The notes under the pieces were generated by a model that saw nothing but the letters and a program-made list of their open reading frames with translations, was not told the DNA's origin and did no database searches. This document shows positions 35,643-44,209 of a DNA stretch of 64,000 nt, piece by piece (the first letter of the stretch is position 1; every line of letters starts with the position of its first letter). The stretch is from the NCBI RefSeq assembly GCF_044465595.1, contig NZ_JBITLV010000001.1:372001-436000 (forward strand), given 5' to 3'. Source of the DNA: Spongisporangium articulatum. Its GTDB lineage: Bacteria; Actinomycetota; Actinomycetes; Actinomycetales; Kineosporiaceae. A program made the translations under genes and the position numbers.

Positions 35643-36797
35643 CTACGCCCCACCGGCCTCCAGGGTCACCGTCTCCGGCTTGTACGAGGAGCCGGTGGTG
35701 TCGACCCCGTCGGCCTTCAGCTCGGCCAGCGCCTTGGTGACGTAGTCGTTGGTGTAGGCGTCGGCGTCGGGGGCCTTGGTGAGAACCGTCTTGCCCTCGG
35801 CGTTCTTGGTGTCCTGGGCGATCTTCACGGTCTGGTCCCAGGCGGCGGTGTCGATCGTGCCCGCCCCGTTGGTGGCCGGCCAGATCAGCTTGTTGATCTC
35901 GTTCATCTGCCAGAGCTGGTGGCTGGCGCCCAGCTTCGAGCCCTTGGCCACGACGATGTCACGGCACTTCTCGACGTTGTCCCGGCAGTAGGCCCAGCCC
36001 TTGAGGCTCGCGGCGATGAACTTCACGGTCTGGTCCTGGTAGGCCGAGTCGCTCTTCAGCTTCTCCGTGTTCGCCCAGATGGCGTCCTGGAGCATCGCCG
36101 TGCCCTCGTCGTTCCAGTTGATCGCGTTGAAGTCGTCGGCGGTGTAGAGCTTTCCGGTCTTCGGGTTCTTCGCCTCGAGCACCTGGGCGTACTCGTTGTA
36201 GATCATCGCCTGGGCCGCGTCGATGTCGCCCTTCAGCAGGGCGTTCATGTCGAACTGCTGCTGCACGAGCTTGACGTCCTTGCCCGGGTTGAGCCCGGCC
36301 TTGGTCATGCCCGCGAACAGCTCGTACTCGTTGCCGAAGCCCCAGTTGCCGACCTTCTTGCCCTTCAGGTCGGCCGCGGTGGTGATGTTCTTGTCCTTGA
36401 ACGAGACCTGCAGCGTCCCGGAGCGCTGGAAGACCTGCGCCACGTCGGTGATGCCCGCACCGGCCTCCCGCGAGGCGAGCGCCTTCGGCACCCACGCGAT
36501 CGCGTAGTCGGCCTTGTTCTGGGCCAGGACGGTCTGCGGGACGATGTCGACGCCGCCCTCGAGGATGGTCACGTCGAGCCCGGCGTCCTTGTAGTAGCCC
36601 TGGTCGAGGGCCGCGAAGTACCCGGCGAACTGGGCCTGGGTGAACCACTGCAGCTGCAGCTTGACGTCGGTCAGGGCGCCCGGGTCGGTGGCGGCGGTGT
36701 CACCTCCCGAGGAGGTCGTGCTGCAGGCGGCGAGGCCCATCACGGTCAGGGTGGCCCCGAGACCCACGAGGGCCCGGCGGCGGAGACTGCTTCTCAC
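35643..36797 (-). CDS. ABC transporter substrate-binding lipoprotein (NMT1/SsuA/ThiY type)
   Basis: 384 residues. A lipoprotein signal with lipobox LAAC (about residues 22-25) is followed by the NMT1-like periplasmic-binding fold (VKLQLQWFTQAQFAGYFAALDQGYYKDAGLDVTILEGG, and GKKVGNWGFGNEYELFAG). NMT1-type proteins bind pyrimidine-like or sulfonate-like ligands. In this operon the likely ligand is a pyrimidine, dihydropyrimidine or hydantoin. It acts with the two permeases and the ATPase encoded upstream. Confidence 0.88.
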   Translation of the reverse strand: MRSSLRRRALVGLGATLTVMGLAACSTTSSGGDTAATDPGALTDVKLQLQWFTQAQFAGYFAALDQGYYKDAGLDVTILEGGVDIVPQTVLAQNKADYAIAWVPKALASREAGAGITDVAQVFQRSGTLQVSFKDKNITTAADLKGKKVGNWGFGNEYELFAGMTKAGLNPGKDVKLVQQQFDMNALLKGDIDAAQAMIYNEYAQVLEAKNPKTGKLYTADDFNAINWNDEGTAMLQDAIWANTEKLKSDSAYQDQTVKFIAASLKGWAYCRDNVEKCRDIVVAKGSKLGASHQLWQMNEINKLIWPATNGAGTIDTAAWDQTVKIAQDTKNAEGKTVLTKAPDADAYTNDYVTKALAELKADGVDTTGSSYKPETVTLEAGGA

Positions 36798-36836
36798 GGA
36801 TTTCCTCTTTCCGTAGAACGGTTTTCGTAGGAGAAC

Positions 36837-37601
36837 TCAGGCCTGCTCGACCGCACGGCCCCGCGTCGCCAGTCGCTCGGCACCGAGCGAGACGACGTAG
36901 AACACCAGCCCCAGACCGATGGCGGCCACCACGTACGCCCAGGCGCGGGCGTAGGCGGTGTTCGACGCGGCGGAGGTGATCCTGCTGCCCAGGCCGTTCT
37001 GCAGGCCGCCGAAGTACTCGGCCACGACCGCGGAGATGACAGCAAGCGAGGAGGCCACGCGGACGCCGGTGAACAGGTACGGCACCGCACCCGGGAGCCG
37101 GACCACGCGGGTCGTCTCCCAGGCGCTCGCGGCGTAGCTGCGCAAGAGTTCGGCGTGCACGGGCTCGATCCGGGTCAGGCCGCGGACCGTGGTCACGAAG
37201 ACCGGGAAGAAGGCCACGACGGTCACGACGATCCGCCGGGGCAGGTCGCTGTCGGCCGCGAACATGATGAACAGCACCGGGGCCAGCGCGACGATCGGCA
37301 TCGCGGCGACCCCGGAGGCCAGCGGGGTGAGCAGGCGCTGCAGCACCGGCACCCACACGGCCAGGACCGCCACGACGACGGCCAGGACGATGCCCACCAG
37401 CAGCCCGATCAACGCGTTGAGCCCACTGGCGACGGTGACGTCGAGGATGTCGGATGCGTTCTCGTGCACCTGTTCCCAGATCGCGGTCGGGCTGGGCAGC
37501 AGGTAGCCGGGGATGTCCTGCAGGTCGACGGCCAACTGCCAGACCAGCAGGACGAGCGCGCCGAAGGCGACCGGCGTCAGGACCCTCCGCAGCAACGTCA
37601 T
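36837..37601 (-). CDS. ABC transporter permease (SsuC/ThiX type)
   Basis: 254 residues with six membrane helices and the BPD_transp_1 coupling loop (LLRSYAASAWETTRVVRLPGAVPYLFTG, EAA-like). Its ATG overlaps the stop of the ATPase gene (ATGA). It probably forms a heterodimer with the permease encoded at 38416-39306. Confidence 0.9.
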   Translation of the reverse strand: MTLLRRVLTPVAFGALVLLVWQLAVDLQDIPGYLLPSPTAIWEQVHENASDILDVTVASGLNALIGLLVGIVLAVVVAVLAVWVPVLQRLLTPLASGVAAMPIVALAPVLFIMFAADSDLPRRIVVTVVAFFPVFVTTVRGLTRIEPVHAELLRSYAASAWETTRVVRLPGAVPYLFTGVRVASSLAVISAVVAEYFGGLQNGLGSRITSAASNTAYARAWAYVVAAIGLGLVFYVVSLGAERLATRGRAVEQA

Positions 37602-38419
37602 CGCAGGTCCACCCCGCGCAACGGCGCATCCGGGTCGCTCGGATGCCCGCGCAGCGCCTCACGGACCGCGGTCACGGCGGCGAAGAAGTCGCCCGCCTCG
37701 CGGGTGTCCTCGGTGCGCTCGCCCAGGCTCACCGGCACGATCTCGGCGATCCGGCCCGGCCGCGGCGACATCACGACGACCCGGTCGGACAGGTAGACCG
37801 CCTCGGGGATGGAGTGGGTCACGAAGACGACCGCGCAGCCGGTCGCGGCGGCCAGCCGGAGCAGCTCGCCCTGCATGCGTTCCCGGGTCATCTCGTCGAG
37901 CGCGCCGAACGGCTCGTCCATCAGGAGGAGGCGTGGCTGCTCGGCGAGCGAGCGGGCGATGGCGACACGCTGCTGCATGCCGCCCGACAGCTGCTCGGGA
38001 CGGTGGTTCGCGAAGTCGGTCAGGCCGACGGTCTCCAGCAGTTCGTCGGCGCGGGCCCGGCGCTGGGCCTTCTTCGTCCCGTGCAGTTCCAGCGGCAGCT
38101 CGATGTTCGCGCGCACGGTGCGCCAGGGCAGCAGGCCGGCGGCCTGGAAGGCGATGCCGTAGTCCTGGTCGACGCGGGCCTGCTTCGCGGTCTTGCCGAA
38201 CACCGCGACCGTGCCGGACGTCGGCTGCTCGAGGTCGGCGACGATGCGCATCAGCGTGCTCTTGCCGCAGCCGGACGGCCCGATGAGCGAGACGAACTCA
38301 CCCGGCGCCACCGTCAGGTCGATGCCCTCCAGCGCGGTGACCGATGCGCTCGTGCCGGCCCCGAACGTCTTGTCCACCGCGCTCAGGTGGACGGCGGGGA
38401 TCGGGGCTTCCTCGGTCAT
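37598..38419 (-). CDS. ABC transporter ATPase (SsuB/TauB type)
   Basis: 273 residues with Walker A LIGPSGCGKSTLMRIV, Q-loop FQAAGLLPWRTV, signature LSGGMQQRVAIARSLAE, Walker B LLLMDEPFGALDEMTR and switch His VFVTHSIPEA. It energises import by the two flanking permeases. Start ATG 38417-38419 overlaps the stop of the upstream permease gene (ATGA), and its own stop overlaps the next permease start, so the transporter genes are fully coupled. Confidence 0.95.
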   Translation of the reverse strand: MTEEAPIPAVHLSAVDKTFGAGTSASVTALEGIDLTVAPGEFVSLIGPSGCGKSTLMRIVADLEQPTSGTVAVFGKTAKQARVDQDYGIAFQAAGLLPWRTVRANIELPLELHGTKKAQRRARADELLETVGLTDFANHRPEQLSGGMQQRVAIARSLAEQPRLLLMDEPFGALDEMTRERMQGELLRLAAATGCAVVFVTHSIPEAVYLSDRVVVMSPRPGRIAEIVPVSLGERTEDTREAGDFFAAVTAVREALRGHPSDPDAPLRGVDLR

Positions 38420-39306
38420 CGGGCTCCTGCCGGCTGGAATCGGGAGAGGGAGAGGTCGAGCAGTCCGACCAGGCCCGCGACCACCAGACCGAGCACGGCC
38501 GCGCCGAGCAACGCCGTCCACGGCTTGGCCGGATCACCGGTCGCGGACTGGGCGTACTCGATGATGAGACGCCCGATGCCGCCCCGCGTCCCGGTCGAGA
38601 TCTCGGCGACGATCGCGCCGATCACCGACGCGGCGGCGCCGAGCCTCAGGGCCGGGATCAGGTGCCCGACGCTGGCCGGCAGCCGCAGGTGCAGCAGGGT
38701 CTGCCAGTAGGAGGCCGCGTAGCTGTGCATCAACCCGAGCTGCGCGGCCTGGGGCGACTCCAACCCGCGCAGCAGGCCCACCGCGACCGGGAAGAAGGCC
38801 AGGTACCCGGAGATCACGGCCACCGACATCCACGGCTGCCACGGCTGCCCGAACACGGCGAGGTTGCCGCCCCAGCCGACGACGACCGGGGCGATGGCCA
38901 CGAGCGGCACCGTCTGGCTGACGATCACGTAGGGCAGCAGGGCGTCCTGGGCGGTGCGGAACCGCTGCATCAGCAAGGCCAGCAGCCCACCGACGAGGAC
39001 ACCCCCGACCCACCCGGCGAAGGCCACGCGGAACGAGAACCAGCCGGCCAGCAGCACCGCCACGAACACGGAATGGCTGCCCGGGGTGGAGATCTCGGGC
39101 TGGGTGAAGCGGTCCAGGATCTGCCAGACGTGCGGCATGGAGACGTCGTCGGCGCGCGGCAGCAGCCGGACGTCGTGCACGGACCACCCGTCGGGCGAGC
39201 CCACGGCCTTGTACCCCTCCCACAGGAGGACGAGCAACGCCACCGCCAGCAGCCCGTACCCGAACGAGACCAGGGCGGGCAGGGCCCGACCCCGAAGGGT
39301 TCTCAC
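38416..39306 (-). CDS. ABC transporter permease (second subunit)
   Basis: 296 residues, about six to seven helices, with the coupling loop LMHSYAASYWQTLLHLRLPASVGHLIPALR. Longer than its partner because of an extra extracytoplasmic segment after helix 1 (about 40-85). The GTG at 39304-39306 overlaps the stop of the luciferase-like gene (GTGA). Confidence 0.9.
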   Translation of the reverse strand: MRTLRGRALPALVSFGYGLLAVALLVLLWEGYKAVGSPDGWSVHDVRLLPRADDVSMPHVWQILDRFTQPEISTPGSHSVFVAVLLAGWFSFRVAFAGWVGGVLVGGLLALLMQRFRTAQDALLPYVIVSQTVPLVAIAPVVVGWGGNLAVFGQPWQPWMSVAVISGYLAFFPVAVGLLRGLESPQAAQLGLMHSYAASYWQTLLHLRLPASVGHLIPALRLGAAASVIGAIVAEISTGTRGGIGRLIIEYAQSATGDPAKPWTALLGAAVLGLVVAGLVGLLDLSLSRFQPAGAR

Positions 39307-40331
39307 GACTTGGCCGTCACGGTGTCGCGCACCGCCGGGATCACCGTCTCGCCGTACGCCTCGAGGGTCTGGGCCTTCCCGTCGTGCTGGAGGTAGACCG
39401 CGAACTGGTCCACGCCGAGGGCTTTCAGCTCCTCGAGCCGCTCGATGTGCGCCTTCGCGTCGCCCAGGATGCAGAACCGGTCGACCACCTCGTCGGGGAC
39501 GAAGGCGGCGTGCGTGTTCCCGGCCTGACCGTGCTGGTTGTAGTCGTAGCCCTCCCGGGCCTTGATGTAGTCGGTCAGGGCGGTCGGCACGCCGCCGCCC
39601 TCGCCGTAGCGGGCCACGATGTCGGCCACGTGGTTGCCGACCATGCCGCCGAACCAGCGCGTCTGGTCGCGCATGTGCGCCATCGACTCGGGGCTGCCGT
39701 CCCCCACGTACGCCGGTGCGGCGACGCAGATCTTGACGGACGCCGGGTCGCGGCCCGCCGCTTCGGCGGCCCGGCGGACCGCGGAGATGGTCCACTCCGC
39801 GATCGCCGGGTCGGCCAGCTGCAGGATGAAGCCGTCGGCGACCTCACCGGTCAGGGCCAGCGCCTTCGGCCCGTACGCCGCCACCCACACGTCGAGCCGG
39901 GAGTCCCGACCCCACGGGAACTGCAACGTCGACCCGTTGATGTCGACCGCCCGCCCGTTGGCGAGTTCCCGGATCACGTGGATGCTCTCGCGCAGCGTCG
40001 CCAGCGTCGTGGGCTTGCCGTTCAGCACCCGCACGGCCGAGTCGCCCCGGCCGATCCCGCAGATCGTCCGGTTGCCGAACATCTCGTTCAGCGTGGCGTG
40101 CAACGACGCGGTCACCGACCAGTCCCGGGTGGCCGGGTTGGTCACCATCGGCCCGACCACCACCTTGCGGGTGGCGGCCAGGATCTGGCTGTAGATGACG
40201 TACGGCTCCTCCCAGAGCAGGTGGGAGTCGAACGTCCAGACGTGGCTGAACCCGAGAGTCTCCGCCTGCCGGGCGAGTTCGACCACCCGCGAGGCGGGCG
40301 GGTTGGTCTGCAGGACGACGCCGATATCCAC
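39303..40331 (-). CDS. Luciferase-like (LLM) flavin/F420-dependent oxidoreductase
   Basis: 342 residues of the bacterial luciferase superfamily (MDIGVVLQTNPPASRVVELARQAE, WTFDSHLLWEEPYVI, ATRKVVVGPMVTNPATRDWSV, CGIGRGDSAVRV). It resembles the TIGR03842 subgroup of predicted F420-dependent oxidoreductases. It sits between the hydantoinase gene and the transporter genes, so it probably oxidises or reduces a pathway intermediate or a cyclic ureide. RutA, a known uracil monooxygenase, belongs to the same superfamily, but this protein is not an obvious RutA. The exact reaction is unknown. Confidence 0.85.
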   Translation of the reverse strand: MDIGVVLQTNPPASRVVELARQAETLGFSHVWTFDSHLLWEEPYVIYSQILAATRKVVVGPMVTNPATRDWSVTASLHATLNEMFGNRTICGIGRGDSAVRVLNGKPTTLATLRESIHVIRELANGRAVDINGSTLQFPWGRDSRLDVWVAAYGPKALALTGEVADGFILQLADPAIAEWTISAVRRAAEAAGRDPASVKICVAAPAYVGDGSPESMAHMRDQTRWFGGMVGNHVADIVARYGEGGGVPTALTDYIKAREGYDYNQHGQAGNTHAAFVPDEVVDRFCILGDAKAHIERLEELKALGVDQFAVYLQHDGKAQTLEAYGETVIPAVRDTVTAKS

Positions 40332-40344
40332 TGTCGATGACCTC

Positions 40345-41760
40345 TCAGAGCAGGTTCTGCGAGAGGGCGCGCTTGACGAACCGGCCGTGCCCCTTCGTCC
40401 CCACGTAACCGGACTCGTCCTTGATCACCGTGCCGCGGGACAGCACGACGTCGACGTGACCGTCGATCTCGTACCCCTCCCAGGCCGAGTAGTCCATGTT
40501 CATGTGGTGCGTGTCGACGCTGATCGACGTATGGCCGTTCGGGTCGTACACCACGATGTCGGCGTCGGCGCCCGGGGCGATGACCCCCTTCGGGCCGTAC
40601 AGCCCGAACATCCGCGCCGGGGTGGTGCAGCAGACGTCGACCCACTTCTCCAGGCTGATCTTGCCGTCCTTGACGCCCTGGAAGAGCAGGTCCATCCGGT
40701 GCTCGACCGACCCGATGCCGTTGGGGATCTTCGAGAAGTCGCCGATGCCCAGCTCCTTCTGGTCCTTCATGCAGAACGGGCAGTGGTCGGTGGAGACCGT
40801 GGTGACGTCGCCCGTGCGGATGTACTTCCACAGCTCGTCCTGGTGGCCCTCGGCCCGCGAGCGCAGCGGCGTCGAGCAGACCCACTTGGCGCCCTCGAAA
40901 CCGGGGGCCCCGAGCTGCTCCTCGAGCGACAGGTACAGGTACTGCGGGCAGGTCTCACCGAACACGTTCATCCCGGCGTTGCGGGCCTCGGCGATGCGGG
41001 CGAGGGCCTGCTTGGCCGACACGTGCACGACGTACAGCGGGGCGCCGGTGATGTCGGCCAGCATCACCGCGCGGTGGGTGGCCTCCTGCTCGGTCTGCCA
41101 GGGCCGGGTGACGCCGTGGTAGTACGGGTCGGTCTCGCCGCGGGCCAGCGCCTGCTGGACGAGAACGTCGATGGCCGAACCATTCTCGGCGTGCATCATG
41201 ATCAGGCCGCCGTTGCCGGCGGCGGTCTGCATGGCCCGTACGATCTGGCCGTCGCTGGACAGGAAGACCCCCGGGTAGGCCATGAACAGCTTGAAGCTGG
41301 TGACCCCCTCGCCGATCAGCTCGTCCATCGCCTTGAGCGACTCGTCGTTCACGTCGCCGATGATCTGGTGGAAGGCGTAGTCGACGGCGCAGTTGCCGGC
41401 CGCCTTCTCGTGCCAGACGGCCAGCTGGTCCTGGACGCTCTGGCCGTAGGTCTGCACCGCGAAGTCGACGATCGTCGTCGTCCCGCCCCAGGCCGCGGCC
41501 CGGCTGCCCGTCTCGAAGGTGTCGGAGGCGAAGGTGCCGCCGAAGGGCAGCTCCATGTGGGTGTGCGCGTCGATGCCGCCCGGGATCACGTACTTCCCGG
41601 TCGCGTCGATCACCTGCGCCGCGCCGGCCGCGACGTCACCCAGCACCGACGTCCCGGGGGCCAGCAGCGCGACGATGCGTTCGCCGTCCACCAGCACGTC
41701 CTGCAGGCTCGACCCGGTCGAGCTCACCACGGTGCCGCCGCGGATCAGTGTGGTGCTCAT
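40345..41760 (-). CDS. hydA: Dihydropyrimidinase / hydantoinase
   Basis: 471 residues of the cyclic amidohydrolase family. Metal-binding motifs: DAHTHMELPFGG (HxH), the carboxylated Lys in SFKLFMAY, His in MMHAENG, His in VVHVSAK, and the Asp in STDHCPF. It opens dihydrouracil/dihydrothymine (or hydantoins) to N-carbamoyl amino acids. It follows the beta-ureidopropionase gene and precedes the LLM gene, giving two successive steps of reductive pyrimidine catabolism. Confidence 0.95.
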   Translation of the reverse strand: MSTTLIRGGTVVSSTGSSLQDVLVDGERIVALLAPGTSVLGDVAAGAAQVIDATGKYVIPGGIDAHTHMELPFGGTFASDTFETGSRAAAWGGTTTIVDFAVQTYGQSVQDQLAVWHEKAAGNCAVDYAFHQIIGDVNDESLKAMDELIGEGVTSFKLFMAYPGVFLSSDGQIVRAMQTAAGNGGLIMMHAENGSAIDVLVQQALARGETDPYYHGVTRPWQTEQEATHRAVMLADITGAPLYVVHVSAKQALARIAEARNAGMNVFGETCPQYLYLSLEEQLGAPGFEGAKWVCSTPLRSRAEGHQDELWKYIRTGDVTTVSTDHCPFCMKDQKELGIGDFSKIPNGIGSVEHRMDLLFQGVKDGKISLEKWVDVCCTTPARMFGLYGPKGVIAPGADADIVVYDPNGHTSISVDTHHMNMDYSAWEGYEIDGHVDVVLSRGTVIKDESGYVGTKGHGRFVKRALSQNLL

Positions 41761-41779
41761 GCCTGTCAGCTCCTTCGCG

Positions 41780-42628
41780 TCACGGCTTGGGGATGGACGT
41801 GTAGCTCTCCGGACGGCGGTCGCGGTAGAACTGCCAGTCGTTGCGCACCCTACGGATCATGTCGAGGTCGAGGTCGCGCACCACCAGCTCCTCGGTCTCC
41901 GACGAACCCATCGGCCCGACGAGATTGCCCTGCGGGTCGACGAACTGGCTGGAGCCGTAGAACGTGACCGCCAGGTCGCCGTACTCGTTGTCCTCGGTGC
42001 CGACCCGGTTCGGCGCGGCCACGAAGTAGCCGTTGGCGGCCGCCGCGGCCGGCTGCTCGATCTCCCAGAGCCGGTTCGACAGGCCGGGTTTGGTGGCGTT
42101 GGGGTTGAACACGATCTGCGCGCCGTTGAGGCCCAGCTCGCGCCAGCCCTCGGGGAAGTGCCGGTCGTAGCAGATGTAGACGCCGACCTTGCCCACCGCG
42201 GTGTCGAACACCGGGTAGCCGAGGTTGCCGGGGCGGAAGTAGAACTTCTCCCAGAACTTGTCGAGGTTCGGGATGTGGTGCTTGCGGTACTTGCCGAGGA
42301 TCGAGCCGTCGGCGTCGACCACCACCGCGGTGTTGTAGTAGACGCCGGGCATGTCCTCCTCGTAGATCGGGAGGATCATCACGATGCCCAGGTCCTTGGC
42401 CAGGGCCGCGAACCGCTGCACGATCGGGCCGTCGGCGGGTTCGGCGAAGTCGTAGTACTTCGCGTCCTCGGTGATGCCGAAGTACGGCCCGTAGAACAGC
42501 TCCTGGAAGCAGACGATCCGCGCCCCCTGCGACGCCGCGTCGCGTGCGAAGCCCTCGTGCTTGGCGATCATCGATTCCTTGTCGCCCGTCCACGTCGTCT
42601 GGCTGATCGCCGCCCGCACCACTGTCAT
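41780..42628 (-). CDS. Beta-ureidopropionase / N-carbamoyl amide hydrolase (nitrilase family)
   Basis: 282 residues with the nitrilase triad: Glu in IVCFQELFYGPYF, Lys in LGKYRKHHIPN and Cys in VYICYDRHFPEGW. It hydrolyses N-carbamoyl-beta-alanine to beta-alanine, CO2 and ammonia. It is the first gene of the operon; ATG 42626-42628 has GAGAGGAG upstream. The DNA in front contains a candidate operator (42719-42750) shared with the divergent MocR-type regulator. Confidence 0.92.
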   Translation of the reverse strand: MTVVRAAISQTTWTGDKESMIAKHEGFARDAASQGARIVCFQELFYGPYFGITEDAKYYDFAEPADGPIVQRFAALAKDLGIVMILPIYEEDMPGVYYNTAVVVDADGSILGKYRKHHIPNLDKFWEKFYFRPGNLGYPVFDTAVGKVGVYICYDRHFPEGWRELGLNGAQIVFNPNATKPGLSNRLWEIEQPAAAAANGYFVAAPNRVGTEDNEYGDLAVTFYGSSQFVDPQGNLVGPMGSSETEELVVRDLDLDMIRRVRNDWQFYRDRRPESYTSIPKP

Positions 42629-42718
42629 GACCACTCCTCTCGCGAACGATGTGTGATTCTGCTGGCTGAACATTTCGGACTCATCAACGACGCACCGCTG
42701 CCGTGTCGACCTGGTTAA

Positions 42719-42750
42719 CCCTTGCCGCCAGCTCTCGCCCAAGGCAAGGG
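42719..42750. promoter_or_regulatory. Inverted repeat in the divergent regulator/catabolic promoter region
   Basis: CCCTTGCC (42719-42726) and GGCAAGGG (42743-42750) form a perfect 8-bp dyad with a 16-bp spacer, centred 38 bp before the regulator start. It is the best candidate binding site for the adjacent MocR protein. Confidence 0.55.
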
Positions 42751-42771
42751 CCCTGACCAAGACTGTCGTAC

Positions 42772-44166
42772 GTGTCGATCGCCTCGGGGGGTTCAGCGAC
42801 CGGCCCCTGGACGGCGGCCGCCCTGGCCGCGACCATCCCCGACCGCTCGGCCGCCGGGATCGCCGCGACCGTGAACCGCCTGATCAGCACGGGTCGTCTG
42901 GGCCACGGCGAGCGCCTGCCGACGGTCCGGGACCTGGCCGCCGCCCTGGGCACCAGCCCCGCCACGGTCGCCGAGGCGTGGCGGGCGCTGAAGCAGGCGG
43001 GCGCGATCGTGCCACGGGGTCGGGCCGGGTCGTTCGTCGACACCCCGACGCGTTGGATGTCCCGCTACCGCGAGATGCCGGCCGCGCCCCGGGCGCAGCT
43101 GACGCTCGACCTGAGCACCGGCGTCCCCGATCCCGCCCTGCTGCCGGACGTCGGTCCGGCCCTGGGCCGGGTGTCCCGCCGCGCCACGACGTCCAACTAC
43201 CTGGACCCGGCCGTCCTGCCGCCGCTCGAGGCGCGCCTGCGCGCGGACTGGCCGTACGACGTCCAGGCCCTGACCGTCGTCGACGGGGCGCTCGACGGGC
43301 TCGAGCGGGTCCTGCGGCTGACCGTGCGGCTCGGCGACCACGTCCTGGTCGAGCACCCCGCCTTCCCGCCGCTGCTGGACCTGCTCGACGGGCTGGGGGC
43401 GGTCGTCGTCCCGGTGGAGCTGGACGCGCGGGGGCCGCGCCCGTCGTCCCTGACCGAACGGCTCGCGCAGCTGCGGCCCGCGCGTCCCGTCGCGATGGTC
43501 CTGCAGCCGCGCGCGCACAACCCGACGGGCGCCTCGCTGACCCCGGCCCGAGCCGGGGCGCTGGCCCGCATCCTGCGTCGCGACGGCGGTGACGTGCTGG
43601 TCGTCGAGGACGACCACTCCGGCGCGATCGCGGCGGCCCCCGACGTCAGCCTCGGCCGCTGGCTGCCGGAGCGCACCGTGCACGTGCGCAGCTTCTCGAA
43701 GTCGCACGGACCGGACCTGCGGCTGGCCGCGCTGGGCGGGCCGCGGGACGTCGTCACCGCGGTCGAGCGGCAGCGGCGCCTCGGGCCGGGCTGGACGTCG
43801 CGGATGCTCCAGGAGGTGCTGCTCGACCTGCTCACGGAAACCGTTGCGGTGGAGGCGGTCCGCAACGCCGGCCGGGTCTACGCACGGCGCCGGTCGGGAC
43901 TGGCCCAGGCGCTGCTGGAGCACGGGGTGCGGGTGGCGCCGGGTGACGGGTTGGCGATGTGGCTGCCGGTCGCCGACGAGCGGCGCGCGGTCGTGACGCT
44001 GGCCGGGGCGGGCGTCGGGGTGACGCCCGGGGCTCCGTTCCACGCCTGCCCGGACGGCGGCTGCCTCGAGGTGGGCGGGCGGGTGCGGCTGACGATCGGG
44101 ACGCTCCCGGACGACGCCGCGCAGGTCGGCGAGCTGGCTCGCCTGGTCGCCGCCGCGGCCTCCTGA
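42772..44166 (+). CDS. MocR-type (GntR HTH + aminotransferase) transcriptional regulator
   Basis: 464 residues: GntR winged HTH (about 25-95; RLISTGRLGHGERLPTVRDL and TSPATVAEAWRALKQAG) fused to a class I aminotransferase-like domain (about 110-460) with the PLP lysine in VRSFSKSHGPDLRLAALGG and QPRAHNPTGASL. MocR proteins sense an amino compound through PLP. Its position, divergent from a pathway that makes beta-alanine, suggests that beta-alanine or a related amine is the signal. The family-typical YDDDYDSEFRY segment reads VVEDDHSGAIA. GTG at 42772. Confidence 0.9.
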   Translation: MSIASGGSATGPWTAAALAATIPDRSAAGIAATVNRLISTGRLGHGERLPTVRDLAAALGTSPATVAEAWRALKQAGAIVPRGRAGSFVDTPTRWMSRYREMPAAPRAQLTLDLSTGVPDPALLPDVGPALGRVSRRATTSNYLDPAVLPPLEARLRADWPYDVQALTVVDGALDGLERVLRLTVRLGDHVLVEHPAFPPLLDLLDGLGAVVVPVELDARGPRPSSLTERLAQLRPARPVAMVLQPRAHNPTGASLTPARAGALARILRRDGGDVLVVEDDHSGAIAAAPDVSLGRWLPERTVHVRSFSKSHGPDLRLAALGGPRDVVTAVERQRRLGPGWTSRMLQEVLLDLLTETVAVEAVRNAGRVYARRRSGLAQALLEHGVRVAPGDGLAMWLPVADERRAVVTLAGAGVGVTPGAPFHACPDGGCLEVGGRVRLTIGTLPDDAAQVGELARLVAAAAS

Positions 44167-44194
44167 TTGGCATGCGGGAGCGAGCGCGCTGCGC

Positions 44195-44200
44195 CATGCT
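44195..44200 (+). promoter_or_regulatory. -10 element CATGCT before the patatin gene
   Basis: CATGCT ends nine bases before the ATG at 44210, with no ribosome-binding site. Confidence 0.35.
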
Positions 44201-44209
44201 GGTGCGCCT

